A DNA stretch of 64,000 nucleotides from positions 457,725 through 521,724 of the forward strand of contig CAUYUJ010017871.1 of assembly GCA_963575745.1 (NCBI GenBank), read 5' to 3'. This stretch comes from Prorocentrum cordatum (Eukaryota > Sar > Dinophyceae > Prorocentrales > Prorocentraceae). The notes beneath the pieces are model-generated. The model ran no database searches and was not told where the DNA came from. It saw only the letters and a list, made by a program, of their open reading frames with translations. Numbering within the stretch: the first letter of the stretch is position 1; the number at the start of each line of letters is the position of its first letter. Made by a program: the position numbers and the translations under genes. Shown one piece after another: positions 40,365 to 51,464 of this stretch.

Positions 40365-40802
40365 GGTGGCGGAGGAAGCCCTCTGTGAGGTCACGAAACT
40401 TGTGAGTGGTGTGCCGAAATGGACATGCGGTGGGCGGGGAGCCGCACGTGGACCATGCCATTGGGGCCTTCGGTGGAGCTCCGCATGAGGGGTTTGCCGA
40501 AGTGGACATGTGGTGGGCGGGGAGCCGCACGTGGATCGTGCCGCTGGGCAGTGGGGCTTTCTATGAGGCCACGAAGCGTTTGAGGGGTGTGCCGAAACGG
40601 ACATGCGGTGGGCGGGGAGCCGCATGTGGACCCTGCCATTGGGGCCTTCTTTGGAGCCCCCTACGGGGCCACGGATCGTGTGCGCATGCCGAACTGGGCG
40701 GGGCATGATGGTTAGTGATGAGGATGCGGATGGTGTTAATGATGAAGGTGATGGCAATGATGATGATGATGATGATGATGATGCTGATGCTGATGCTGAT
40801 GC

Positions 40803-40857
<55 letters not shown>

Positions 40858-41010
40858 GCTCATGGTAATGGTGATAACGGTGATGATGAGGTGGCGATGC
40901 GGAGGGCAGAAACAGGGATGGGAGGAGGGAGGAGGTAGAGGAGGAGGGGAGGGAGACGCGGTGCGCTGTCTCTCCAAAATGAGGACCCAACACCACAAGA
41001 TGGTCGGGAA
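40365..41010 (-). repeat. Family D satellite array D4 with a (GAT)n insert
   Basis: Three to four inverted units (GTGGGCGGGGAGCCGC, GAGGGGTTTGCCG) to 40700, then GATGATGATGCT repeats 40720-40860, a short A/G-rich spacer, and the inverted cap CCAACACCACAAGATGGTCG at 40987. The GAT block sits between units and cap. Confidence 0.75.
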
Positions 41011-41126
41011 AAAGGCCACGCCCAGATCTCGTCGCTTCGCTTCGACTGCTGTAATGAGCAGGTAACCGCGCACACGGAAATCGCACACCCTGACGCACTC
41101 ACGTGCTACTACATTGCCACGGCCCC

Positions 41127-41508
41127 TCACAAGATGATCCGCAAAACCCTGCCCATCTCTTCCAAGGCCGCCCAAATCCCATTGGGGGCCACTCCTGCCA
41201 AGAAACCCGCTCTCACGTGCACAACAAGCCTCGGCACCGGCTGCGTCGCAAGGGCGCCCGGCGGGTCCCTCGGGGGCGCCGGCGCAGCGGGCAGCACGGT
41301 GGAGCTGCCAGAGCGGTGCTGCGGGGGCATTGCCCCGCCCCTGTGGGGGCGGGGCGCTTCGAACCTACAGCCGCATCTGGAGGCGCGCCGCCCTGCGGCG
41401 GAGATCCGATCTGCCGCAGCGCTCCCGCGGCCCGAGCCGGTGTGGCTGCGGCGCGGCGCGACGACGGCGGCGGTTCCAATGCAGTCATGCATCCCCATAG
41501 CCCACAGG
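41127..41508 (-). CDS. Candidate exon, unknown product
   Basis: Open minus frame starting MGMHDCIGTAAVVAPRRS and ending VRAGFLAGVAPNGIWAAL, then Glu-Glu-Met-Gly-Arg-Val-Leu before a stop. The plus strand is also open here. The tail looks more protein-like than the middle and could be a retroelement remnant; not assigned to a family. Confidence 0.25.
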
Positions 41509-41516
41509 GGAGAAGA

Positions 41517-41640
41517 AGGGGGAGGAGGAGGAGGAGGAGGAGGAGGAGGAGGAGGAGGAGGAGGAGGAGGAGGAGGAAAAGGAGGAGGCGGAGGACGAGG
41601 ATAGGATGAGGAGGAGGAGGAGGAGGAGCAGGAGGAGAAG
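41517..41640. repeat. (GGA)n tract
   Basis: Nearly pure to 41576, then interrupted. 41640-42390 after it is lower GC; a plus frame at 41764 (MLALALEACLEPFMATPACP) has no recognised domain. Confidence 0.9.
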
Positions 41641-42392
41641 GACGAGGAGGAAAAATATGAGAGAGGGAGGAAGGATAAGGAGAATGAGGAGGAAAATGGA
41701 AACCAGAAGTCTGAAAGGGATGGTGAGAAAGAAAGATTCGTTTCTCGCAGGTGTTGTTGCGATGTGTTAGCGCTGGCCCTGGAGGCGTGCCTTGAGCCAT
41801 TCATGGCGACCCCCGCGTGCCCGCATTCCCTGCTATGCTACAACTGCCCTAACATGCTGAAGGACGAGGTCGCCGACCGTTCGAGTCTGCTCGAAAAAAC
41901 CCGCCGTGCCTGGTTGGCAGCCCTAACGCACGCCGCCCAGACGACCACAGAGACCCAACAGAGTGGACACACAAGATGGGTACAGTACTGAACGGGACAA
42001 GGCAGAAGCTCTACAAACCACACCATCTATGATAAAAGTGCAGTGTACGGGGGCCCTCTGCTAACCAGCTCCGTCGTGAAAGATTGCAGTCACGACCAAA
42101 CAGACAGGCTGGCAGCAGACATTTGGTGGAGCACAGAATAAACTGTTCAAGTGCTCAACGCGCAATGGTCTGCTGCCCCGCGAACATAGTTCATGGAAAC
42201 AGCCCCATCACTGATATGGATCATTACGTCTCACTCTCGAATATACCCTAAGGACATGCGAGTCTGTCCGTACCCCCATCACTGATGTACTGTGTCGCAG
42301 TCGCGAACACAGTCAGCGAAATGCGCATCGTGCGGCAAATTCGCGGACACGGTTCGGACATGCGACGCCGAGAAGATTACCCGTCGTCGTTG

Positions 42393-42962
42393 TCATGTGT
42401 TGAGGTCGCTGCAGCTGGAGCTCGGCACCGTCTTCTTGCGACGCTCCTCGCTCAACCTCAGCGCTGGGCGTCCGTGGGCGAGCTTCCCCCCCGGGATGTT
42501 GAGGATGAGCTCCCGGCCGATGGTCCCCTCCGCCATGGAGTCGGCCCTCATGTCGCGGGTGTCGCACCACAGAATGTCGGGTAGCTGCTTGGTGCGCGGC
42601 TGGTCTGCTAGCCACTGCAGGTGGCCTGCCATGCAGTTTGCTGATGGCGGCCGCACGTGGTCCATGGCCAGCGTGGAGAAGGCGGGCGCGCCGTCCCCAA
42701 CCATCTCGGCAAGCACAACGAACCCCCCCTCCTCCCTCAGCCTCCTGGCCTCCTCTGCTGAGGCGGGTCCGCGCGCCATCTCGCGCAGCGTAGGGAGGCG
42801 CGCCTGTTGGCCGTCTGCTGCTCCGCGTGCTGCGAGTAGCTCGGAGCCGAATGAAGGTCGACACGCAAGTATGTGTGATCGGCTCACAGCGTCGAGCAAG
42901 TGGCAGATCTGTTTACCAGGACTGCAGCACTTGCACACGAGCATGTATACGGCGCCACGCAT
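42393..42962 (-). pseudogene. Ty1/copia-type RNase H remnant
   Basis: The minus frame reads ICHLLDAVSRSHILACRPSF with GSELLAARGAADG, then RGPASAEEARRLREEGGF and, near the end, LPDILWCDTRDMRADSMAEG. The SRS...FGSELLAA and WCDTRDM-AD patterns are those of the RNase H end of dinoflagellate copia-like elements; in others the last reads ADGLTKG, so this copy has drifted. The rest of the pol polyprotein is not present upstream in this frame. It lies directly 3' of the LINE 2 reverse transcriptase on the same strand. Inactive fragment. Confidence 0.6.
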
Positions 42963-43229
42963 GCCTTATCTTGTCTCCTCCTCACGGTCGCTGTGCGCGC
43001 AGATCTGGCCCGCGCACTTCGTCGCCTGGAAATCGACGCGCGCTTTGATCGTCTGCGCGGCCAGAACAACGGAATGAGTTGCATAATGTGACTGATGAGC
43101 AGCTTGTTCTCGGCCCGATGCAGCGCGACCACGTAGATGGCAACGCGGGGTTGCGCGAGCAGCGCATAGGCGAACGCTCCGAGAAGGGAGACAATGAGGT
43201 CCAGGAGCAGACCTCTGGCGGTCTCTTCG

Positions 43230-43930
43230 GCCTACGACTTGATCAGGTCGGCGCCACTGACGGGGGTCAGCGCGTCGATGCAGTTGCTCGTCCCGGTCGT
43301 CAACAAGGTCGTCCTGGACAATTTGGGGCCCGCCCCAGCGCTGGAGCACAAGGTCGTCGACGACGATCGCGGGCGAGACGGCGCCGAACCTGGCGACCAT
43401 GTCATCGAGCGGCAGCAACAGCATGAGCATCATGAAGCCATTGGCAAACGCATCGCCCACCAGGAACTTCTGCAATACCTCCATCTCCGCCGAGCAGAAC
43501 CCATCGGGATGGCGTGCCCTTGGCGCGCGACGCAGGGATTTCTGGGGCTTGGCCAACCGGAGCAGGAAACCAGACTTGACGGCTGCCCGGGTCAGGCACG
43601 GGTGGGACACCTGCTCGGACGCCTTCCAGAGATCCAGCAGGATGCTGCCTGACGCCGCCTCATGAGCAAGATGCTGCCCAACCATCGTGGCAACCCGTTC
43701 AGCTCTGTCTTGCTGCTACCTCGCCGCGTCGTCGCACAAGCGCCCCAGACTAGCCCGCCAGCGGGGCCGATCGGTGTCATTCTCCCGCTGCTGCACGAGC
43801 GGGCGACACAGCCGCCCCTGAACCCGAACCACCGCGGCGAGAAGCGCGAGTGGGCGTTGGGAACCATCAGTCTCTGGAATGAACGCCATCTTGGTGATGA
43901 GAGCCACCTTGGCGATGAACGCCATCAATC
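43230..43930 (-). pseudogene. LINE 2 reverse transcriptase fragment
   Basis: One frame around 43928-43716 has FIPETDGSQRPLALLAAVVR and RPRWRASLGRLCDDAAR (fingers). The frame from 43685 has SILLDLWKASEQVSH (motif A, catalytic Asp kept), GDAFANGFMMLMLLLP (motif B region) and PAIVVDDLVLQ (motif C, at 43373-43341). The VDD motif is intact. A direct duplication near 43880-43935 (GATGAACGCCATC) disturbs the fingers region. Frameshifts separate the pieces, so it cannot be active. Confidence 0.7.
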
Positions 43931-45697
43931 TCCGCCAAGATCGTCCAACAACGTGAACTCACTCGGGCGAATGCTGCCAAGGTGGGTCAAGCATGAAGCT
44001 GAAAAAAAAAACACAATCACCAGCCGCAGCTCCGCCTCGGTGGGCCAATCCGGGCGCGCCCCAAGGTCCACCCTCAAGCCTCGTCTGCCCGCGCTGCTCG
44101 GGCCCCCTCGAAGCTATCGCGGCAAGTCGCGTGGTGCCCATCTCGCTGCCGTAGGTGCACTGGGCGCGCGTGTTCTAGAACACCTCGCGGCCCTCGAGGA
44201 GGCTGCAGGAGCGCCTGGCGATCTCGTCAGCTCAGGGCTCCTGCCTGCAGGCTGCGTAGCCACCGATAGTACCGCTGACGATTGCGGCGCTGGCTGCCCC
44301 AGGTCTGCTCACAAAGAGCCTTCTGCCACGTGGAGCGCCCCCTCGCTGAAGCTGGCGCCCCCGCGAATCTGGGCATGCTCTTGCATTGGCGGGGGCGTCA
44401 TCTGATGATTGAGGAAATGAGCGACGCATGGCGCGCAGCCGAGCTCCCAATCGCGCTCGCCGACGAAATCCCCGACATGGGCGTCCGAAGCCAGGTCGAC
44501 CAGCCAATGCCTGGCCCAAGAACGCAGGCCCTTCTAAAGGCTGCGTTTCAACTCCACCGCGCCCATTCGAACTGCACCCCCCATCGCCGCAAACCCCGGG
44601 GTCGTCGCCATTGGAGCCGAGGAGGGCCGCCACGCCCGCTGGCCACAGCCCACTCGCAGGAAGAAGCTGGGGGGGTTGAGGAAGCTGCATGGGGCTGGGC
44701 GCTACTTCGACCCTGCAGCAGCTTGGGCGGCGCGATCGGTTGGCTCGGGGCTGGCGCGCTCACCGCGGGCGGTGCTGCCGCGTCCAAGTAGGCAGACCAC
44801 TCGTCGACCAGCGCTTGCAAGCTCTGCTGAATAATCAGCGACGCCGCGCCCTCGGGCCTCGCGGGCCGAGCGCTCCAAGACTGAGCCTACGCGGCGACGG
44901 CATAGACGCACCCGGGGCCCGTGGCCGCCGAGCGCAGCGCCCAACAGTTGCATCCACGCTGCGCCTGCTCAAGATCGCGCCTGACCGTGGACTCCAACCA
45001 GCGCGTGCACGCAACGCCGAGGATCCCAAGCTGCATCAACGCGAAGTCGCTGGCGCCGTCGCACGCCGCAAGAAACGCGCTCTGCAGGTCGCCCAGGGTA
45101 ATCGGCGGCCTGGAGCCATGCCCGCGCAAGGCTCGCAATGCCCCTGGGCTTGATGACCTGCCCGGCGCCCCGAAGACAGATGGCCGCCGACCTTCGCCGC
45201 GTCGCAGATCGCGTGACCCGAGGTAGCCTCGGGGGAGAGGGTGCCGCGACGGGCGCATCCGCAAGCCGAGGTCGCCCAGACCTGCCCGCGCGCTAGTCCA
45301 GTTCGTGGATAAGCCCACAGGCGCCTACCAAATGGACATCAGCCTTGGCGACGACGGTTCTCCACATCTCGCCTAAATCCGTCGCGCGGCCAAGCAACTC
45401 GCGAACCCGAGGCCAATCTGCCCGATGATCGCGAGAGCAGCAGGCCACCGCCCTGGGCCGAGGCAGCCGCTTCGCCGAGCGCATGATGGCCACCTGCCGG
45501 CGCCTGCCTGTCCCCGAGAGCTCGAGCGTGAGAGGATTATGAGGACCGGGACCAAGACACTGAGTCGCGCTGGCCTTAGCTCCTCTGCAAAGCCGAGACA
45601 CAAGAGAAACCAATGACACCCTCGCCAGGCCTACACGCCGGTTCGGAGGGAGCCGCCGCGACGGCCTGCGCCGCCTCCAACCAGCCCGACTCGGCAA
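43931..45697 (-). pseudogene. LINE 2 endonuclease to pre-RT region, heavily decayed
   Basis: Several short minus frames with high GC and no intact motif except position. PPITLGDLQSAFLAACDGAS and GVACTRWLESTVRRDLEQAQ occur in the frame of 45318-44887. The stretch lies between the endonuclease start (QETH) and the reverse transcriptase, so it should be the remainder of those parts. I could not recover GDFN. Plus-strand frames over it are shadows. Confidence 0.4.
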
Positions 45698-45700
45698 TGG

Positions 45701-46732
45701 TCATCGGCTCCACGTTGAGATGGCCGCCTGCAGCGCCATGAGCATCGCGTGCATGGTGTCTGCGCTGCTGCTTGTGAGTCCGGCTCCCGCCTCTGGGTGG
45801 GCGTCGGCCCTGGCGGTGGCGCCTCTGCAGGCACCGTTGACGTGAAGGATGATGGCTCTGCCTGGCTCTAGGACGGACAGCGTGCCGAGCAGCTCAAAGG
45901 GGCCGAGCCTGCAAAGGCGCGGCGCCGTCTGGACCTGCCCGCCGCTGCCCCGACGCCCCGGGCCTGTGTCGATCGCAGGCGCAGCCTCTGAGACCTGAGC
46001 TTGGGCGTCGTGCGCCCGCTGGAGGTCGAAGTGCGTCTCCTGGGCGGCCGCGAAGTCGCGGCCCCTGACCGTGGCCGCGCCCAGAAGCTGGGCAAAGCAC
46101 GACCACGCGTTGCAGTTCACTGCGAGGCCGACCCGCCAGCGCGCCGCATCAGAGCCTGTCCGATTCGGCAGCAGTGAGGAGTTGTTGCCGCCGACGGCCT
46201 GAGCCGAATGGCCACCCTGGCGGCAGCTTGGCACGCTTCGCGCCCCTGCGGAGGTCGATCGCTTCAAGAGGCCGCCTCTTCTCGCCCTCGTCGGCGGCGC
46301 TGCCCAAGACGCCACCGGGTCCTCGACCGCCGCGAACTTGTCGACGCCATCGTCGTCGCCGGCGGCGCCCATGGTGGTGTCGTCTCCCCCAAGCGGCCCT
46401 CCTTCAGAAGCAGGTCGTCCTCCGTGGGAAGCAGCTGGGCCTGCGTGGGGAACCTTGGGCTGCTGAGCAGGTGGTGGCCACGACTGAGCCGTGGCTGCAA
46501 CCACCATCTCGGCGAAGGGAGCTGAGAGGCTGGCCAGGACCTCGGCCCCCGTCGTGCCCTCCGTGGGAATAGCCGCGGCCTTCTCCTCGACGCTCTGCAG
46601 CGTCCTGTCCTCAGTCGCTGAGGCGTGCAGCTTGGCGGCCTGCATCTTCGCCTCCTCGAGCTCCGTCATGCGCTGGGCGAGCGCGCGATCTGCTTCAGCT
46701 AACGCCTCCAACTCCGTGCGCGACTGCTCCAA
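45701..46732 (-). pseudogene. LINE 2 coiled-coil ORF1 part and endonuclease start
   Basis: 343 codons. The N-terminus MEQSRTELEALAEADRALAQ is a coiled coil, continuing RMTELEEAKMQAAKLHAS. A low-complexity middle follows. Then LAVNCNAWSCFAQLLGAATV and GRDFAAAQETHFDLQRAHDA correspond to the first strand and the QETH metal-binding motif of an AP-type endonuclease. The rest of that domain leaves the frame after about 45960. It corresponds to 8790-9900 of the plus-strand copy. Confidence 0.6.
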
Positions 46733-47019
46733 GATCCGTTACCGCTTGGCTGCGGCGTCAGCAACTGCCACCGATGCCAGATCGACTGCCAAATGAAACT
46801 TCAACCCTCCGAGCCTGAAGCTCCAGCGGCTGTTTTTGCGGCGGGCCAGCTCGGCCATGTCTCGACTGCTCCTGGACAGCTGCTCCTTGACGATGACGTA
46901 GGACTCCGTGGCCATGGCTGCGTAGGCTGCGACATTGTCAGGACTGAGCGCGATGCTGATGACAGTGCCGCTTCTTCCATTCTGGCTGTGCCCTTTGGTG
47001 TCCCCGCCTCTGCTTTTGC

Positions 47020-47260
47020 CGCCTCCATTGGCCTTCTTGACCCATGGTGCCCCCTCTCCGATGCATCCACCGTCCAGGGGCCACTTGCCGCCAGGCCTGC
47101 GAAGTGCATCGTCTGCGGCTGGAATGTTGCGGTCCTCTTTCGCGCCCTTACAGCCAGCCTTAATACAGAGACCGAGGCGCCGTGGAGTAAAGCCACCGCA
47201 CCGCGCGCACTGCCAGCACTTAGCTATGAGAGCCCAAATATCAACAGAAGAAGAATAATC
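47020..47260 (-). pseudogene. LINE 2 N-terminal Cys-motif region
   Basis: Translates to KCWQCARCGGFTPRRLGLC followed by IKAGCKGAKEDRNIPAADDA and KWPLDGGCIGEGAPWVKK. WxCxxC plus later Cys pairs suggest zinc binding, as in WFCKSC of the plus-strand copy. Just upstream of the coiled coil; the start codon is not identified. Confidence 0.5.
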
Positions 47261-47387
47261 CGCGGAACGATGTGGCTGCTTGCCGCGGGGCGGGCCACAC
47301 CAAGCACAGCCCGGGGCGGACCAGGCGATAAATTGGAAAACTGTCGCGGACTAGCGGTATCCATGCGATTCCCAGGGGAATCAAACA

Positions 47388-49252
47388 TCTGAAAGAGCAT
47401 GTTCTACCGCTGCTGGCGGAAAGCCGGGGGGGGGCACTGGGGGTTCCCAACCCGTCACCCCCCCCTCCCCCTCGAAAACCGGGGGGGGTCACTACCGGCT
47501 CGAACACCCCCCCCAATCCATCATGGAAAGGAGGGGGGTCGCTACCGGTTCGAACCCCCCCCCCTCTCGAAAACCAGGGGGGGGGGTCACTACCAGTTCG
47601 AACCCCCCCAACCCCCCCCTCGCCGCCGGCAAACGATTCCCGCTCCTCGGGACAGTTGGACAGTGGTGGGGACACTGGGACAGTGGTGGGGAAGGTGGTG
47701 GTGGGAACAGTGGTGTAAGGACAGTAAGACAGTGGTGCGGTCAGTGGTGGGGAGGGTGGTGGTGGGGACAGCGGCGAGGGGACAGCGGGACAGTGGTGGG
47801 GTCAGTGGGACAATGGTGGGGGCCGTAGTGGTGGGGACAGTGGTGAAGGCAGTGGTGAGGAACGGTGGTGGGACAGTAGTACAGTGGGGAGGAGTGGTGG
47901 GGACAGCGGGGACAAGTGGGACAGTCGCGGGGGCAGTGGGGACAGTGGGACAGCTCAGCTGGACAGCGGCGGGGACAGTGGGGACAGTGGTGGGATCAGA
48001 GGGGACAATGGGATAAATATGGGGTCCGTGGGGGAAGTGGCGAGAGTGGGACCGTGTTCGGACAATGGTGGAAAGAGTAGGGACAGTGAGACACTGGTGG
48101 GGGCAGTGGTGGGGACAGCGGGAACGATGCTGGGAACAGTGGGGACGGTGGGACAATGGTGGGAACTGTGGGACAGTGGTGGGGACGGTGGTGGTGGGGA
48201 CAGTGCTGTGGGGACAGTGGTGGTGTGGGGAGTGGTGGGAACAGGGGGACAGCTTAGTGGGACAGCTCAGTGGGACAGCGGCGGGGACAGTAGGGACAGT
48301 GGGACAGTGGTGGGAACAGTGGGGACAGTGGGACGGTGGTGGGGACCGTGGGGAAAGTAGAGAGAATGGGGCCGTGGTGAGAATAGTAGTGGGGACAGTG
48401 GGGACAGTGCGACAGTGGTGGGGGCACGGTGGGGACAGTGGGGACGGTGGTGGGAACAGTGGGGACAGTGGGACAATGGTGGAGACTGTGGGACAGTGGT
48501 GGGGACGGTGGTGGTGGGGACACAAGTGTGGGGACAGTGGGATTGTGGTGGGGACAGCGGGACAGTGGTGGTGACAGTGGTGGTGGGGACAGTGGTGAGG
48601 GCGGTGGCGAGGACGGTGGTGGGACAATGGGACAGAGATACAGTGGGGACAGCAGTGGGGACAGTGGTGGTAGGAACACTGGGACAGCTCAGTGGGACAG
48701 CGGCGGGGACGGTGGGACAGCGGGGACAGTGGGGACAGTGGTGGGGACCGTAGGGAAAGTGGGGAGAGTGGGACCGTGGTGAGAGCAGTGGTGGGGACAG
48801 TGGGGACAGTGCGACAGTAGTGGGGGCACTGGTGGGAACAGTGGGGACGTTGGTGGCAACAGTGGGGACAATGGTGCTGGGGACATCAGTGGGGGATGTG
48901 GTGCGGACGGTGGTGGGGACCCCGGAGTCGTTTGCCGGCGGTGAGTGTGGGGGGGGGTCGAACCAGTAGTGACCCCCCCACCATTTTCTGGAGGGTGGGG
49001 GGTTCGAACCGGTAGTGACCCCCCCTGGTTTTCCGGACGAGGGGGGGGGATTCGAACCAGTAGTGACCCCCCCCCCAATTTTCCGGAGGTGGGGGGTGGG
49101 GCAGGGGTTAGGGGGGGGGCTTGCCGGGGGAAGGGGAGCGGGGGGGGGATTTTCGAAGGGGGGGGGGAGGGGGACCCCCGGGCTCCGGAGGAAGAGGGGG
49201 GGAATTTCCCACAGTAAAGCGGCGGTAGATCACGCTCTCTCAAACATCTTGA
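47388..49252. mobile_element. Inverted-arm element enclosing a GGGACAGTGG minisatellite
   Basis: The outermost AGAGCATGTTCTACCGCTGC (47393) is inverted at the right end (AGCGGCGGTAGATCACGCTC, 49219). Inside, both arms carry copies of GTCACTACCGGTTCGAACCC and TCGAAAACCGGGGGG in inverse order, and CGCCGGCAAACGATTCCCGC (47631) is matched by GGAGTCGTTTGCCGGCG (48925). Between them, 47650-48935, runs a minisatellite. Arms are about 250-300 bp, the whole about 1.86 kb. All long open frames in it are repeat artefacts. No transposase. Confidence 0.75.
47650..48935 (+). repeat. GGGACAGTGGTGG minisatellite, about 1.3 kb
   Basis: Units of about 12-13 bp (GGGACAGTGG, TGGGGACAGTGG, GGTGGTGGGGACAGTG) organised in higher-order blocks with GACAGCTCAGTGGGACAGCG. 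The plus strand is almost free of C, with many GGG and GGGG runs, so it could form G-quadruplexes. Confidence 0.9.
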
Positions 49253-49745
49253 GCCACGATGGCTACGGAACGCCACTGGGGCCTTCGGTGGAGCTCACTT
49301 TGAGGCCACGAACCGTGACAGGGGTGTCCCGTAATGAATTGGGGAGACGCTTGCGGACGGTGCCACGGATGCCCTCGGTGGAACTCCCTACGGCTGCAGC
49401 CCTACAGGGCCACGAACGGTGAGATGGGTGTGCCGTACTGGGTGGGGGAGATGCACGCGCACTGTGCCGCTGAAGCCTTCGGTGGAGCTCCCTATGGGGC
49501 CACGAACCGTGCGAAGGGTGCGCCATGATGGAGAAAGCGGGCTGCGCCACTGGGGCCTGCGTTGGAGCTCCCTATGGGGACACGAAACTTGCGAGGGGTG
49601 TGCCGAACTGGGCATGCGGAGGGCAGAGGACAGGAGGGGGAGAAGGAGGAGGCAAGGGAGGGGAGGGGCGGGAAGAAGGAGTGAGGGAGGGAAGGCGGGG
49701 CGATGTGTACTCAACATAGGGGCCCAACATCACAGGACGGCTGGG
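49253..49745 (-). repeat. Family D satellite array D5
   Basis: About five inverted units (GGGGCCTTCGGTGGAGCTC, GAGGGGTGTGCCG), then an A/G-rich spacer and the inverted cap GGCCCAACATCACAGGACGG at 49726. Confidence 0.8.
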
Positions 49746-49869
49746 GACGCACGAAAAAAAACTCGCCGTGACGTTCTCACGACGCGAGGGGTTCTGGGAT
49801 CCGTTCCATGGCTGATTCGTCGTCGCCGGCGCTGGGGCGTCCGCCTCGAGGCCCTGCGAGGGCCTTCGG

Positions 49870-50150
49870 AGGACAACAACGACAACAACACCACCGACAA
49901 CAACACGAATAGCTAGACATGCGTACTTGAAGAAATAGATACATACACACATTCATAAGCAACATGGAAAAGGTAAATACAGACCTACATACATGCATAG
50001 TAGAAGTAAACATGTTATGAATGATAGAAGAATGATGATACTAATGAATGAACGAGTACATGAAATAATATCAAGAGTACGACAAGCATTAACAATACAA
50101 CTGCTACGAATGATAATACTACAAGAGTCACAACAATAAAATCGTTCTGA
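49870..50150. other. AT-rich stretch with ATACA/GTA words
   Basis: Unusually AT-rich for the window; a CAACAAC block (49875-49910) followed by unique sequence. No gene recognised. Confidence 0.4.
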
Positions 50151-50159
50151 TGTTCTTGC

Positions 50160-50325
50160 GACGCGAGGGGGTCGGCGGCGTGGCCAGCGGGGCGTATCGT
50201 CGGCGGCGGCGGCGACAGGCCGTGGGGGGTGGGCCTGGGGATGGAGGAGCTCTGCCTCCGCCATGGCTCCGAGGAGGGCCGAGTCCTCCGACACCGTGAC
50301 TCGGCAGCGAGCCCACCAGGGGGAA
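50160..50325 (-). CDS. Candidate exon behind hairpin B10
   Basis: On the minus strand, hairpin B10 is followed by CATTTTACTCTCACTTCCCC and the frame RVTVSEDSALLGAMAEAELL, then HPQAHPPRPVAAAADDTP. The exact acceptor is not fixed (GCTGCCGAG near 50304 is one option). Product unknown. Confidence 0.35.
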
Positions 50326-50340
50326 GTGAGAGTAAAATGG

Positions 50341-50525
50341 AACAAACAATGGCATAGACAAGCAAACTCGGAGGTCCTCGCGGAATCCTCGGATCGGCGC
50401 TGGGGCCTCTGGGTGGCGCCTTCGGCCCCGCCCCCTGGCGCGCTCCGCGCGCCATGGAGGAGGGATCCAGTGCCGATCTGAGAAATCCGCGCGGACCTAA
50501 GAGTTTGTGTGTTTATGCAAGTGTT
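50341..50525 (-). mobile_element. Family B hairpin, copy B10
   Basis: GCAAACTCGGAGGTCCTCGC and GCGCGGACCTAAGAGTTTGT ends; CCCTGGCGCGCTCCGCGCGC centre. GGAGGTCC subtype, like B4 and B11. Confidence 0.75.
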
Positions 50526-50839
50526 AATTCCCTGAGAGAGGGGGCAGGCCTTGGATTGTTCTCGTGGAGGACCATGGAGGTACCCGGGAGCCTTTGGAGG
50601 GCGCACCGTCATTGAACACAGCAAATCAAACCTCACGCGCCCAGGGAGGCAATGAGAGGGGGCAGGCCTTGGAGCCGGCTGGGGGTCTGGGGTGGCCCAG
50701 CACTAGTTCCAGCGAGCAAGAATGAGGGGCAAGTTCGAGGTTCTGGGTTCGAGAAATGTGTTCTGCCTCTTCGGCCTCGGGGGGCCACTTTCGGACCGCG
50801 GGACTGTCAGAAACGGATCTGGGGTGAAAAACTTCCGCC

Positions 50840-51075
50840 CAGCACTATGCTTCGTAGCCCCATCGGGAGCTCCACCCAGAACCTCAGTGGCCGCAGCCGC
50901 ATGCGTCTCCCCCACCCATTACAGGATACCCCTCGCGCCCTTCGTGGCCCAAATGGAGCTCCACCGAGGACCCCAGTGGCCGCGGCCGCAAGCGTCTCCC
51001 CATCCTACTACAGGACTACCCTCACGCGACTCGTGGCCCCGTAGGGAGCTCAACCGAAAGCGGCACACACAATCC
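50840..51075 (+). repeat. Family D satellite array D6
   Basis: Three units (GGGAGCTCCACCCAGAACCT; CCGAGGACCCCAGTGGCCGC; TACAGGACTACCCTCACGCG). Preceded by an F-type fragment. Confidence 0.75.
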
Positions 51076-51464
51076 AGCATTCACAACTGCGTATGTTTGG
51101 GTCCTTCGCCGGGGATATTTTCAATGAGGCTTCTGGCAACCGGCGCACAAAAGCAAACGCCTCTTACGTGACAGGACGTAGCGTCCTGACGCCGCAGTTT
51201 GTGCGGGCTGCCAGCCTGGCACACGGCGCGGAGAAGAGGGCACTTCGGCACGACCACACGCGGGAAACTGACGCGAGATGTCCGACTAGATGACTTGCTG
51301 CAATCCCGGAGTGTTTCTTCGATTTCGGCCCCGGTGGTCCCTTGTCATACCCCGGGCAAGGGGTCGGGACCTCTGGGCAAGGGGTCAGGACCTCTGGGGC
51401 GGCGTGTGGAAAAATGAACCAGGAGAAATACCCAACCATTTGCCGCTGTGAGGAACGCAATTGT

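Larger units (their letters stand above)
42966..47260 (-). mobile_element. LINE-type retrotransposon copy 2, degraded
   Basis: On the minus strand, from 47.2 kb down: Cys motifs, coiled coil, start of the AP endonuclease, pre-RT region, then reverse transcriptase motifs to about 43.3 kb. The same gene order as the plus-strand LINE, with frames broken many times. No spliced-leader relic was found at its 5' side, where it meets the 47.4 kb inverted-arm element. The C-terminal part is missing; the copia remnant follows. Confidence 0.7.

Noticed and set aside
42292-43077. 261-residue plus frame over the copia remnant
   Set aside because: Antisense shadow; the minus strand carries recognisable RNase H motifs.
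47440-47640. tRNA genes suggested by GGTTCGAACC
   Set aside because: No A box, acceptor stem or anticodon loop could be placed; the motif is part of a C/G-run repeat.
47590-48627. 345-residue His/Pro/Thr-rich minus frame
   Set aside because: It is the complement of the GGGACAGTGG minisatellite, open in several frames because the repeat has no stops.
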